64,000 nt of DNA from Leptolyngbya sp. FACHB-60 (GCF_014695775.1 NZ_JACJOX010000068.1:1-64000); one strand, 5' to 3'. Shown: positions 51,360-61,103, counted from the stretch's first letter. Notes: generated by a model not told the origin, from the letters alone. Numbers and translations: made by a program.

Positions 51360-54300
51360 CTAGCGTTCTGGCGGGGGCGGCTTGACTAGCGTGGCGATCG
51401 TTCGCACCAATCGGTCTGGTTCAATCGGTTTGGCCAGATGCAGCTGAAAGCCAGCGGCCAGAGCATGCTGCTGATTGACCTCTCCCGCATAGGCCGTCAG
51501 GGCGATCGCTGGAATATGGCCACCCTGGTCGTGCCGCCGTTGGCGAATCTGCTGAATCAGTTCATAGCCATTCATCTCGGGCATGCCGATATCGCACAGC
51601 AACAGGTCGGGCATAGACTGATTCAGCCGATTGAGGGCCTGCATGGCTGAGCCGGCAACAGCTACCTCAGCCCCCGCCTGGGTGAGAACGAAGGACGCCA
51701 GCTCCCGCATGTCTGCCTCGTCGTCGACCACCAAGATCTGTAGCCCGGTTAAGTCGGTTGCCTTGTCCAAGGGTTCAGCGGGCGACGGTTGATTTGGCCT
51801 TGCTAGGGTGAGGGGGAGCCGCACCCTAAAGGTCGCGCCGAGGTCTTGGCCAGGGCTTTCAGCTGCCACCAGCCCGCCGTGCAGTTCGGTGAGCTGACGC
51901 ACGATCGCCAGGCCGAGGCCGAGGCCGCCAAACTGTCGCGTGGTGGTGCCATCCTCTTGCCGAAAGTAGTCGAATACGTGGGGCAAAAAGTCGGGATGAA
52001 TGCCTTTGCCGGTGTCTCTCACCTGAATTTGAGCGTAGCTATCAACCTGCTCTAAGGTGATGGCAACCTGCCCACCCGCCGGGGTGAACTTAACCGCATT
52101 GGAGAGCAAATTCCAAATCACCTGCTGGAGCCGGTTGGTGTCACCTAACACCTGTCCCGCGATCGCGGGCAGTGCGGTTTGAATCTGAATCCGTTTGGCC
52201 TCAGCTGCCAGGCGCACGGTTTCGGCTGCCGCTTCAATGGTGGTGACTAGATTGACTGGGGCAACGCTCAGGGTCAGCTTGCCCTGCAAAATGCGGGAAA
52301 CATCGAGCAGGTCTTCGATCAGCTGAGCCTGGAGCTTGGCGTTGCGCTCAATGGTTTCTAAGGCCTGGTCAGTTTTGGCCGCATCCAGCTGCCTGCTGCG
52401 CAATATCGTGACCCAGCCCAAAATTGGGTTCAGGGGCGATCGCAATTCGTGGGACAAAACCGCTAAGAACTCATCTTTGATGCGGTTGGCAGCTTCAGCT
52501 TTGGTGCGATCGCGCTGAGCCGACCGATAGAGCTGAGCATTTTCGATCGCCAGAGAAGCCCGGTGCGCCAATTCTTCGGCGAGCTGTAAGTCTGCGGCAG
52601 TGTAGCGGCGGCCCGACTCAGCCGAGATGAACGTGATCACGCCGACCACCTGGTCTTGAGTGCGCAGGGGCACCGTCATCACCGAGCTAAAGCCCACCTG
52701 CCGCAAAATCTCTAGATGCTCAGGGTCTTTGGCAGCGTGAACCAACAGTTCATCGGGAATTTCAGGCACCAAGTCTGGCTGTCCGGTGCGCAGGGTAAGG
52801 GCGGCACCGCGCTCTGCATCGGTATCTAAGGGATACTTGTCTCGGATCTGGTAAGCCCATTCCAGCTTGGCTGGGTCGATGTGCGCCACGGCAATTTGGT
52901 CAATCGAGCCATCCTCTTCCACAATGTGAACGGTACACCAGTCGGCCAGTTTCGGTACGGTGAGCTGGGCAACTTGCTCTAGGGTAGTTTGGTAGTCTAG
53001 AGACGAGGCCAGCACGGCGCTCGACTCAGCCAGAAACTGCTGGGCGCGCTCCAACTTGACGCGCTCGGTGACATCGACCACATAGGCCAAAAGCCGCTCT
53101 ACTCGTTGATTTGCGTCAACCGTTGGCAGGTAGTAAACGTCGTAGTAGCCGGGGCGGCGATCGTCATGGCCAGGGGCATTGAGAGGCAGATTGGGCGAGA
53201 GAAATGGCTGACCCGTGGCATAAATCTGGTCCATAACCTCAACGATCGCCGGATCAATTTGACCAAATAGCTCTACCACCGACTTACCAAGGTGATAGTC
53301 GCGGGGTAAGCCATTGATCCCTGCCATGGCATCGTTGATAGCGATAAATCGCTGCTCACTGTCTAACAGCGCCAGCCCCACCGGGGAGGTGTCAATCAGA
53401 GTGGCCATTTGCTGTTGAGCGGCCTCGGCCTGGGCTCGGGCTACGCGTTCTCGCTCGAGCAGTTGCTCTCGCTCCTGCTCAGCCAGCTTGCGATCGGTGA
53501 TATCGATGACCGCCCCGATCGACTGCTTGGGGTGGCCCTGAACATCGTAGGAAAACTGCCCTCGGGATTCGACCCAGCGAATGGTCCCATCTGGCCAGCG
53601 TAGGCGATATTCGTGATAGTACTCGGTGCGGTTTTGCATCGCCTGCTGAAGCTTTGCCTGGGCGGCAGTTAGGTCATCAGGATGGACGCGGCTGGCCCAC
53701 ATCTCGCAGCTCGGTTCGCATTCGTAGGGCTGGAACCCCAAGATAATGAAATGCCCCGCCGACCAGCGAAAGGTATTGGTCTGTATGTCCCATTCCCAGG
53801 TGCCCATGCGGCCAATGTTGAGGGCGAGCTGTAGCCGCGCTTCGCTCTCGCGTAGTTCGGCTTCGACCCGCGATCGCTCTACGGCCAGCCAGGTTTTTTC
53901 AGCGATGCGCTCTATCATGGCCACGTTGTCGGCCGTCCAGCGGCGTGGCGTGACGTGATGCAGCACCAATATGGCAACAAACCGCCCGCGCTTCACCAGG
54001 GGCACGCAGAGCAGCGATCGGGTCTCAATGGCAGCAAAGGCCGCCACACCGGCGCTGGTGCGAGGGTCGCGATCGACATCATCGACCACAACGGTTTTGC
54101 CCTGCTTGAGCTCGGCGATGATGTCAACCCCAAACGAATCCATCTGGTGGATACCCACCACGCTGGTGACGCCATTGCAGTAGTCGCGCTCAACGATCAC
54201 GTGCTCTTGAGCGGCATCAATTTCACCGTAGGCGCAGCGCGTGACGTTGAAATGCTGGCCGGTGGCATTAACGACCTGCCAGATAATTTCCTCTGAGTCT

Positions 54301-56333
54301 TGCAGGGTGCGAGCGGCATCGTTTAGTTCAATCAAAAATTGTTGCTGCTGTTCTTTTTGCCGTAGTTCTGCCAGTAGGGCCTCGCGATTGGCTTCGATCT
54401 GCTTGCGATCGGTAATATCGATCGAAATCCCGGTCATACGGACGGCTTGCCCAGAGGCGTTAAAGTAAACCTGTCCCTGGCCCTTGAGCCAGAGAACCTT
54501 ACCGTCGGCAGCGATCACGCGATATTCTTGGGCAAAAGCCTGGTTCCCCGCGACGGCCTGCTCGGTTGCTTGCCCGAGCAGCGGGCGATCGTCTGGGTGA
54601 ATCAAGGCCTGAAACGCCTCAGGGGTGCCCACCTCCATGCCCCAAATTTCTTGGGCATTGGGAGAACACACGACCTGCTGCGTTTCTAGATCGACATCCC
54701 AAGCGACCATTTGGGCCGATGAGAGGGCAAGCTGTAGGCGTTCTTCGGCCTGCCGCAGGTTTGCCTCAATTTGCTTCAGACGGGTGACATCTTGAAACAT
54801 GTTAATGCCGATCGCTGGATGCCCATGCATAGCGGGCAAGGTCTCTCCCCAGCAAAGCGTGGCCCGAATGCCGTCGGGGGTATGCCAGTTCATCTCATAG
54901 TTCTGTAACCGCTCTCCACGAGCAATCAGCACAGCTGGCAGTTGGGCTGTGGGAATGCGATTTTCCTTTGGGGAGGCTGCGCCATCGCCTTGGGCATCGG
55001 TGCAGTAATAGGCATTTGTATACTCCTCTAAGGATTTGTTTTTTGGGAACTCACCCCCAGCTAATTCATTGGCAATTCGGTTAGCAAAAATAACTTTTGC
55101 GGTGTCTGGGTCAATAAAAATAGTTGGCGTTGGCATTAAATCTAGTACGGCTTCTAACCATTTCTGTTGGTTTTCGAGATGTTTTGCCTGCTGCCTGAGT
55201 AGCCTTTCGGTTTGCTGGCGTTGGGTAATGTCTTGAAACACCACAGCAGCCGCCAAAATTTGCCCTTGCCGATCTAAAATTGGCGCTGAATTAACCGTAA
55301 TTATGGTGCGTTGACCATCTTCTTGGCGAAGCTCGATTTCCTCATCGGTAATGACTTCGCCGGTTCTCAGCGATCGCGGCAGGGGATATTCATGGGGCGC
55401 ATACTTTTGCCCATCGGGGCGAAACGCTTCATAGGGAGTGATGGGTACATAGGCTTCTAGTTCGTAGGACTGCTCATAGCTACAGCCCAACGTTCGTTTC
55501 GCCTGCTCATTGGCTAGCACTAATTTGTTTGACCCTGCCTCGGCAATCAGCACGCCCGCCGGCATCTGCCGTAGCACTGCTTCAAACTGGGCATGTTCTG
55601 TTTCTAACTCGCGGAGCAGTTGCTCTCGTTCTATCTCGGCCTGCTTGCGTTGGTCTTCGACGCGCTTGCGTTCGGTCACATCTCGAAAATAAACCGTCAA
55701 TCCCGATGCTGAAGGATAGGCTTTTATCTCCAGCCAGCGTTGAAGGGGCTCGCCAAACTCTTCCCAGGCCACCGGAACTTGCTCAGCGATCGCCCGGTGC
55801 ATGGCTTCGTAGGCCACCCCGCCCACCAACTCAGGAAAAACCTCGTTCCAAACCTGTTTGCCAATCAGCTCGTCAGGGGTTTTGTGCAAAATTTGGGCGG
55901 CGGCCTGGTTGACGTAGGTGTAGTGCCAATGGCGATCAAAGGCTACAAACGCATCGGTGATGTTTTCTAAAAGAGTGACGACGTTGTGCTCTGTTGCTTG
56001 GTCGGCTTGAGTTGGGGTATGGGCTAACTGCGCCGCTAACGCCTGGTTCTGCTGTTGTAGCGACCGTAGTTGGTTTTGCAGCTGCACAATTTGAGTCGGT
56101 TCACTGTTGGAGTTGGCAGCATTCTCCACTGCTAAACTGCGGGCAAACTGTTCAATCACTTCAGAGCGCGAAGTCCCTCGTTGCTGCGCCGCTTGATCGA
56201 GCGATCGCCAAGCCGTGTGGGTCAGCGATAGGCTGACTCGATGTTTGGTCTCTCGATCCCAGTTGTTCACAAACTTCCCGCTCGCGTCGCGTTTCATGGA
56301 GAATGGGGCCGTATGCGTAAACGGTAATTCCAT
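51360..56333 (-). CDS. RHH-PAS-GAF hybrid histidine kinase with receiver domain
   Basis: 1657 residues, soluble, no transmembrane helix. Order: ribbon-helix-helix-like N-terminus (about 13-70: R-V-S-L-S-L-T..AW..LD..A...G.SRSEVIE), coiled coil (about 78-112), PAS domains (about 115-225, 245-375, 390-520, 525-645), GAF (660-820), PAS (825-950 and 970-1100), GAF (1110-1265), HisKA with His1295 in LSHELRSPLNP, HATPase_c (N, G1, G2 boxes: N-L-L-S-N-A-V-K-F, DTGKGI, GLGLGLAIV), and a C-terminal receiver with phospho-acceptor Asp1581 in L-L-C-D-I-G-M-P-E-M-N-G. The ATG at 56333 has GGAG upstream; the ATG at 56297 fits the usual RHH start. A cytosolic sensor integrating several signals; no cognate regulator is adjacent. 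Confidence 0.9.
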   Translation of the reverse strand: MELPFTHTAPFSMKRDASGKFVNNWDRETKHRVSLSLTHTAWRSLDQAAQQRGTSRSEVIEQFARSLAVENAANSNSEPTQIVQLQNQLRSLQQQNQALAAQLAHTPTQADQATEHNVVTLLENITDAFVAFDRHWHYTYVNQAAAQILHKTPDELIGKQVWNEVFPELVGGVAYEAMHRAIAEQVPVAWEEFGEPLQRWLEIKAYPSASGLTVYFRDVTERKRVEDQRKQAEIEREQLLRELETEHAQFEAVLRQMPAGVLIAEAGSNKLVLANEQAKRTLGCSYEQSYELEAYVPITPYEAFRPDGQKYAPHEYPLPRSLRTGEVITDEEIELRQEDGQRTIITVNSAPILDRQGQILAAAVVFQDITQRQQTERLLRQQAKHLENQQKWLEAVLDLMPTPTIFIDPDTAKVIFANRIANELAGGEFPKNKSLEEYTNAYYCTDAQGDGAASPKENRIPTAQLPAVLIARGERLQNYEMNWHTPDGIRATLCWGETLPAMHGHPAIGINMFQDVTRLKQIEANLRQAEERLQLALSSAQMVAWDVDLETQQVVCSPNAQEIWGMEVGTPEAFQALIHPDDRPLLGQATEQAVAGNQAFAQEYRVIAADGKVLWLKGQGQVYFNASGQAVRMTGISIDITDRKQIEANREALLAELRQKEQQQQFLIELNDAARTLQDSEEIIWQVVNATGQHFNVTRCAYGEIDAAQEHVIVERDYCNGVTSVVGIHQMDSFGVDIIAELKQGKTVVVDDVDRDPRTSAGVAAFAAIETRSLLCVPLVKRGRFVAILVLHHVTPRRWTADNVAMIERIAEKTWLAVERSRVEAELRESEARLQLALNIGRMGTWEWDIQTNTFRWSAGHFIILGFQPYECEPSCEMWASRVHPDDLTAAQAKLQQAMQNRTEYYHEYRLRWPDGTIRWVESRGQFSYDVQGHPKQSIGAVIDITDRKLAEQEREQLLERERVARAQAEAAQQQMATLIDTSPVGLALLDSEQRFIAINDAMAGINGLPRDYHLGKSVVELFGQIDPAIVEVMDQIYATGQPFLSPNLPLNAPGHDDRRPGYYDVYYLPTVDANQRVERLLAYVVDVTERVKLERAQQFLAESSAVLASSLDYQTTLEQVAQLTVPKLADWCTVHIVEEDGSIDQIAVAHIDPAKLEWAYQIRDKYPLDTDAERGAALTLRTGQPDLVPEIPDELLVHAAKDPEHLEILRQVGFSSVMTVPLRTQDQVVGVITFISAESGRRYTAADLQLAEELAHRASLAIENAQLYRSAQRDRTKAEAANRIKDEFLAVLSHELRSPLNPILGWVTILRSRQLDAAKTDQALETIERNAKLQAQLIEDLLDVSRILQGKLTLSVAPVNLVTTIEAAAETVRLAAEAKRIQIQTALPAIAGQVLGDTNRLQQVIWNLLSNAVKFTPAGGQVAITLEQVDSYAQIQVRDTGKGIHPDFLPHVFDYFRQEDGTTTRQFGGLGLGLAIVRQLTELHGGLVAAESPGQDLGATFRVRLPLTLARPNQPSPAEPLDKATDLTGLQILVVDDEADMRELASFVLTQAGAEVAVAGSAMQALNRLNQSMPDLLLCDIGMPEMNGYELIQQIRQRRHDQGGHIPAIALTAYAGEVNQQHALAAGFQLHLAKPIEPDRLVRTIATLVKPPPPER

Positions 56334-56574
56334 TCAACTCGACTCCGTTGTGAATATAAATCATCCTTCAGATAGACGTTTTTCCTGGATAAAATCTACG
56401 CAAGGGTTCTATCGCTGCCGTCCTAGTTGAGTTAAGGGGGCAGGTAATAGGAGGAGGTGCGATCGCGCCTATTACAGCAGAGATGGGTGGAGTAGAGACA
56501 CCGAGGCTACTATCGTCCACTCCTAGAGCAGGTCACTAGATACGCACGTTAATTCTTTCCTTTAACAGCCAAAA

Positions 56575-57124
56575 TCAAACTGAATGACAAGCCACCTGCA
56601 GCCGATCACGCCCCTGCTGTTTTGCCATATAGAGCGCCTCGTCAGCCTGCTTAATCAGCGATAAAACGGTTGTTTCGGCATTGGGTTTGAGACTAACAAC
56701 GCCCAAGCTCACCGTTATGAATGGGCTAACGTTAGAGTCAGAATGCAGAATCCGAGTTTGCCAGATTTGGGCTTGAATTTTTTGGGCAATGGCAACGGCT
56801 TCATCCAGCGCTGTGTTGGGCAAAATCACCGCAAACTCTTCGCCACCGTAGCGCTACTAAATCGTTAGGACGAGAAACTGCGAGTTTTATCTGCTGGGCA
56901 ACTCGCTGCAAACAGTCATCTCCCATCAGGTGCCCGTAGCAGTCATTGTACTGTTTGAAAAAGTCAACATCGCAGAGAATTAACCCCAGTGGTTGCTGTT
57001 CTCGCAAGGACCGTAGCCATTCCTGAACTAGGTACTCGTCAAAACAACGTCGGTTCGCGATCTGAGTTAACCCATTCTGCCAACCACAAAGGAAACAGCA
57101 CCAATGTTTGAATATCTCGACCAA
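56575..57124 (-). pseudogene. Frameshifted GGDEF-domain gene remnant
   Basis: Two minus-strand frames together make one GGDEF domain. The upstream part (to about 56857) reads L-T-Q-I-A-N-R-R-C-F-D-E-Y-L, LGLILCDVDFFKQYND.YGH..GD..L..VA and N-D-L-V-A. After a -2/+1 shift at about 56853-56857 the other frame continues R-Y-G-G-E-E-F-A-V-I-L-P-N-T to QADEALYMAK..GR. The usual D-G-L-T is N-G-L-T, and sequence before it is degenerate with no sensor domain. A broken diguanylate cyclase. Confidence 0.8.
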
Positions 57125-57138
57125 CCGGCCCCCACTAG

Positions 57139-57243
57139 CAGAATCTAATTTTGTTTTACGAATACTTCCACGGCGATGACGACTCGGGCATTGGGGCCAG
57201 TCACCAGACCAGCTGAACGCGCTGCATCGCCTGCATTATTTAA
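57139..57243 (+). pseudogene. C-terminal remnant of a GH63/MGH1-like glycosidase gene
   Basis: The plus-strand frame from 57151 reads L-F-Y-E-Y-F-H-G-D-D-D-S-G-I-G-A-S-H-Q-T-S, then TGA where a TGG (Trp) is expected, then T-R-C-I-A-C-I-I and TAA. Family proteins end with Y-E-Y-F.....G.G.GA.HQTGWT followed by a hydrophobic helix. No upstream part of the enzyme is present. A decayed tail, recognised by motif only. Confidence 0.5.
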
Positions 57244-57569
57244 GCCCTGGGTAGGCTACTGCCCGATACCGTGCTTAAGACCATCAGCATTGGGGAACTG
57301 GTCAACTACTCTGTGTAGCTACAGCAATATCATTGGATTTAACCTTCAATTGACTTAACCTTCAACCGACTGGGGCAAACCCTGTGGGAAAATAGGCCCC
57401 CTAACCTCTTGGGTATTTGAGAGGCTGTTGCCGATTGCGGGTTAAGCCTTTAGGCCCAATCTTGCGCTCCCTCCCCGCCCAGGTTCTGCAATATGCCCCC
57501 ATAGGGCATGCTTAAACAAACAGCCGGTGCATCCCTCAATGATCGTTGTTCCTTTCAATCGTTGCTGTA
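57244..57569. other. Spacer upstream of the solute-binding protein gene
   Basis: About 325 bp with no gene. An imperfect dyad (CCTCT...AGAGG) is near 57405. It follows two gene remnants, so it may be partly decayed coding DNA; it presumably contains the promoter of the following operon. Confidence 0.4.
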
Positions 57570-58976
57570 ATGCCAGAGCTATTTGCTCAGTCTATGGGTG
57601 TGCTTCATCGTCGTCGGTTTATGGGACTGGCGGCAGCGGCGGGGTTGACGAGCTTAACAACCTGCCGACCCCCTACCGGTAAAACAACAATCGAGGCTGG
57701 CCAGAATTTTGACTGGCGACGGTTTGCGGGCGAGCAGATCGGGCTGCTGCTGGATGATCATCCCTGGACCACTGGCCTGTTGCCCTACCTGCCAGACTTT
57801 GAGGCCCTGACCGGCATCACTTTGAAGCCCCGCACGGTGGCAGAACCGGCCTACTTTGCAGAGATGGAGGCCCTGCTGCGGGCTGACCCCGTGACGGCGG
57901 ATGCCTTCTTTTTACCGATGGATTCCACGGCCTACCGGCTGTGGGGAGACGATTTGCTGCTACCGCTGACGCCGTTGATCAATAATCCCAGGCTAACGGC
58001 GGCCAACTACAATCTGTTTGACTTTCCCGAGGGGTTTCGGCTGGCGGCCATGTATCCGCCAGACAGCAGCAGCCCCCAGCTGTTTGGCATCCCCGCCACC
58101 TTTGAAGCCTACATTCTGTTCTACAACAAGCGCCTGGTGAATCAGTTTCTGGCGGGTCGGGTGCCCCAAACCATGGCTGAGCTGGTGCAGGCCGCGAACC
58201 AGATTAACGAGAGTGGACAGGCCTTGGGGGTGGTGATGCGCGGGGTTAAATCGGACGCTATTATCGATACGGTGTCGGGGATTGTACTCAACAGCTGGGG
58301 AGCCGAGCCGACCCCGCTGCCCTTTAATCTGTGGTTTGATGGCGATTGGCAACAGCCCCGCCTCACCGATCCTCGCGTTGTTGAGGGGTTGACTACCTAT
58401 GCCCAGCTGATGCAGGCGGGGCCAGCCGACACCAAACAGATGAACTGGCCAGAGGCCACTCAGCTATTTCAATCGGGGAAAGCGGCGTTTTACATTGATG
58501 CCAGCCTGTTTGGGCCTGACTTTGAGCAGCGCGAAACCTCTGCGATCGCCGGTCAGGTGGGCTACACTATGCTGCCTCGGGTTCACCAACAGAGCCTGAC
58601 TGGCCACTGGCTATGGGGGCTCGGCATTCCCCGGCGCTCTAGCCACCCCCAGGCTGCCTGGCTGTTCATTCAATGGGCCACCAGCCAGGAGATGGAAGCC
58701 AAAATTGCCGTTGCCACGGGTGGGGCACCCCGATTTTCGAGCTGGTTGACGCCGTCGGTCTACACCGAGGCAATCAACTTTGACTATGCTCTAGCCGTGC
58801 AAACCGCCATGCAAACCTCGCGCCCCACAGCGGTGCTGCATCCTCGATGGAACCAGGTGGCCCTAGCGATCGCGGCAACCATTCACGACATCTACGACGG
58901 GGAAGAACCTGCCCTGGCCGCCAACCAGCTCCAGGCCACCGTGAGGCAGTTGATGACGAGAGAGGGATCGCCATGA
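57570..58976 (+). CDS. Extracellular solute-binding protein, Tat-type lipoprotein
   Basis: 468 residues from ATG 57570 (ATG 57594 is equally possible). The signal has R-R-R-F-M-G, a twin-arginine-like motif, a hydrophobic core and L-T-T-C lipobox. The mature part is a family 1 (sugar-type) periplasmic binding protein: FEALTGITL, GIPATFEAYILFYNK, M-A-E-L-V-Q-A-A-N, FQSGKAAFYIDASL and W-G-L-G-I-P. No ABC permease or ATPase gene is near. Its stop codon overlaps the start of the membrane sensor gene (ATGA), so it probably serves as a ligand sensor for that protein rather than for transport. Confidence 0.85.
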   Translation: MPELFAQSMGVLHRRRFMGLAAAAGLTSLTTCRPPTGKTTIEAGQNFDWRRFAGEQIGLLLDDHPWTTGLLPYLPDFEALTGITLKPRTVAEPAYFAEMEALLRADPVTADAFFLPMDSTAYRLWGDDLLLPLTPLINNPRLTAANYNLFDFPEGFRLAAMYPPDSSSPQLFGIPATFEAYILFYNKRLVNQFLAGRVPQTMAELVQAANQINESGQALGVVMRGVKSDAIIDTVSGIVLNSWGAEPTPLPFNLWFDGDWQQPRLTDPRVVEGLTTYAQLMQAGPADTKQMNWPEATQLFQSGKAAFYIDASLFGPDFEQRETSAIAGQVGYTMLPRVHQQSLTGHWLWGLGIPRRSSHPQAAWLFIQWATSQEMEAKIAVATGGAPRFSSWLTPSVYTEAINFDYALAVQTAMQTSRPTAVLHPRWNQVALAIAATIHDIYDGEEPALAANQLQATVRQLMTREGSP

Positions 58977-59551
58977 TGGGCCGTCTGCGGTGGTTTAGAA
59001 CCATTCGGGCTCAGCTAATGCTGGGGTTTGGCATCATTTTGCTGCTGCACGGCATCAGCGCCGCCATCGGCTACGGCAGCTTGCAGCGGTTCCGCTCCCG
59101 CAGTCAGACCACCCTCGACAATGCCGCCCAGCTGCGGGAACTCAGTTTAGAACTAAAAACCAATTTTTTGCTGGCTCGCCAGGCTGAGGAGGCCTATTTT
59201 GATACCTGGCAAGGGGGCAACATCGATGCTAGTGCCCAGGTGCATATCCAAACCAACCACGCCTACTTGGCCCAGGCCCGCCAGAAACTAGCTGCTCTGA
59301 GAAAATTAGAAGCTCAGAACCCTGAGCTGGCCGAAGAATTTGCCCTACTGGGCTCGCTATTTAATAACTACGAATCGGCCTTTGAAACGACTACTCGCCG
59401 CATTGCAGAGGATAGTCTGAACCATGAGGTTCACCGCCAGCTAAAGGATTTGCTCGCCACCCTACCTGACAGCCAGCGTGCAGAGCTCATGCTTCTGCGC
59501 ATGCTGGTGTGGCAGCTGATGGCTGAGCAGCAGACCTACCTAGCGAACTGA
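58973..59551 (+). CDS. Membrane sensor N-terminal module, probably truncated
   Basis: 192 residues from ATG 58973, overlapping the preceding TGA by ATGA, with GAGAGGG upstream. A short cytoplasmic start, one transmembrane helix (about 16-38), then a long helical periplasmic-type region (40-190) like a four-helix-bundle sensor of chemoreceptors or histidine kinases (R-S-R-S-Q-T-T-L-D-N-A, LALLRQAEEAYFDT-like). It ends TYLAN and TGA with no second transmembrane helix, HAMP or output domain. The next frame (59571) carries a half PAS and GGDEF-EAL, so an internal deletion has probably split a single sensor protein. Confidence 0.7.
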   Translation: MMGRLRWFRTIRAQLMLGFGIILLLHGISAAIGYGSLQRFRSRSQTTLDNAAQLRELSLELKTNFLLARQAEEAYFDTWQGGNIDASAQVHIQTNHAYLAQARQKLAALRKLEAQNPELAEEFALLGSLFNNYESAFETTTRRIAEDSLNHEVHRQLKDLLATLPDSQRAELMLLRMLVWQLMAEQQTYLAN

Positions 59552-59570
59552 CACCCTTTCCTGGGCCATT

Positions 59571-61103
59571 GTGGATGAAACCGGCGTGGCCTTAGCGCCC
59601 GAGCACTATCCGGTGACGCAGGTGCTCGCAAGCCAACGTCCCCTGCAAAACCACGTCCTGGGCGTTTGCGCCTCCCAGGCCCCGGGCTGCACCTGGGTCT
59701 TGGTCAATGCGTTTCCCAGCTTTGACGAGGCCCAACGGCTGACCCAGGTGGTGGTGACCTTTATCGACATCAGCGATCGCAAATTAGCTGAAGAAGAACT
59801 GCGCCACCAGGCCCTGCACGATGCCCTCACCGGCCTGCCCAACCGCGCCCTGTTTACCGAGCGCCTAGAGCAGGCAATGCAGCGGTTCAAACGCCACCCC
59901 GAGCAGCTGTTTGCGGTTTTGTTCATCGATTTAGACCGCTTTAAGGTGATTAACGACAGCCTGGGCCATTTGGTGGGCGACCAGCTGCTGGTGCAAATTG
60001 CCCACATTCTGCAACGCCACGTCAGGGCTAGCGATACGGTCGCCCGACTGGGGGGCGATGAGTTCGTCATTTTACTAGAGCAAATCACCAGCTTGAACGA
60101 AGCCATCCATGTGGTAGAGCGCATTCAGGCTGATATCAAAGCGCCGTTTCAGCTGATGGGCCGCACGGTGTTTACCTCTGCCAGCCTGGGCATTGCTCTG
60201 GCCAGCCCCGACTACGACCGGGGCGAAGACATGCTGCGCGATGCCGACAACGCCATGTATCGGGCTAAGAGCGGGGGGCAGTCCTCAGGTTACGCAATTT
60301 TTAACCCCGCGATGCACGCCAGCGCGATCGCGCTATTTGAGCTAGAAACTCAGCTGCGCCAGGCCCTAGAGCATCAAGACTTCGTTCTCCACTATCAGCC
60401 GATCGTCAGCCTGCGCGATCGCCAGCTGCTGGGGTTTGAGGCGCTGGTGCGGTGGGTGCATCCCCAGCGCGGGCTCATTTCCCCCGGTGAATTTATTCCT
60501 CTAGCGGAGGAAACAGGGCTGATTATTCCCCTCAGTGAGTGGATTTTTGAGACGGCCTGCCGCCAGATGGCCGACTGGTATCACCGATTTCCGGTGGTTA
60601 GGGGGCTAAAGATGAATGTGAATGTGGCAGCAGCACAGTTTGAGCGACCCGAATTTTTTGAGCAGATCAAGGCCATTTTGGAGCAGACAGCGCTACCGGC
60701 CACCAGCTTTGGTCTAGAGGTAACCGAGAGCCTGCTGCTGCTGAACGTGAAGGGTGTGCTATCGACGCTGTCGAACCTTCAGGAACAAGGGGTTGACATC
60801 AAAATTGATGACTTTGGCACCGGCTACTCATCCCTCAGCTATCTCAAGTGCTTTCCGATCAACACTCTGAAGATTGACCAATCGTTTGTCGAAAATATTG
60901 ACGTTGACCACGACGATGTCAGCATCGTCAAAGCCATCATTCAGATTGCCAAGTCGTTGGGCATGACGGTGATTGCCGAAGGGGTCGAAACCGAATTTCA
61001 AAACCACCGACTAGAGCAGTTGGGCTGCGATGCCATTCAGGGCTACTGGATTGCCCCACCATTGCCCCCCGACCAGGTGGAAGCGTTTATTCAGCAGTCA
61101 TAG
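59571..61103 (+). CDS. PAS(partial)-GGDEF-EAL protein for c-di-GMP turnover
   Basis: 510 residues from GTG 59571; no good RBS is seen and the in-frame stop at 59541 blocks extension. Residues 1-65 are the second half of a PAS domain (D-E-T-G-V..........V...Q.L.....G, then VVVTFIDISDR). The GGDEF domain has G-G-D-E-F at 161-165 and an I-site R-A-S-D five residues before it. The EAL domain starts at E290-A-L and keeps N, E (LEVTES), DDFGTGYS, K-I-D and A-E-G-V-E-T, so both cyclase and phosphodiesterase sites look intact. Upstream sensor sequence is missing, suggesting it was once fused to the module at 58973. Confidence 0.85.
   Translation: MDETGVALAPEHYPVTQVLASQRPLQNHVLGVCASQAPGCTWVLVNAFPSFDEAQRLTQVVVTFIDISDRKLAEEELRHQALHDALTGLPNRALFTERLEQAMQRFKRHPEQLFAVLFIDLDRFKVINDSLGHLVGDQLLVQIAHILQRHVRASDTVARLGGDEFVILLEQITSLNEAIHVVERIQADIKAPFQLMGRTVFTSASLGIALASPDYDRGEDMLRDADNAMYRAKSGGQSSGYAIFNPAMHASAIALFELETQLRQALEHQDFVLHYQPIVSLRDRQLLGFEALVRWVHPQRGLISPGEFIPLAEETGLIIPLSEWIFETACRQMADWYHRFPVVRGLKMNVNVAAAQFERPEFFEQIKAILEQTALPATSFGLEVTESLLLLNVKGVLSTLSNLQEQGVDIKIDDFGTGYSSLSYLKCFPINTLKIDQSFVENIDVDHDDVSIVKAIIQIAKSLGMTVIAEGVETEFQNHRLEQLGCDAIQGYWIAPPLPPDQVEAFIQQS

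Noticed and set aside
57176..57358. 60-aa plus-strand ORF in the spacer before the solute-binding gene
   Set aside because: It overlaps the glycosidase remnant in a different frame and shows no protein-like pattern.
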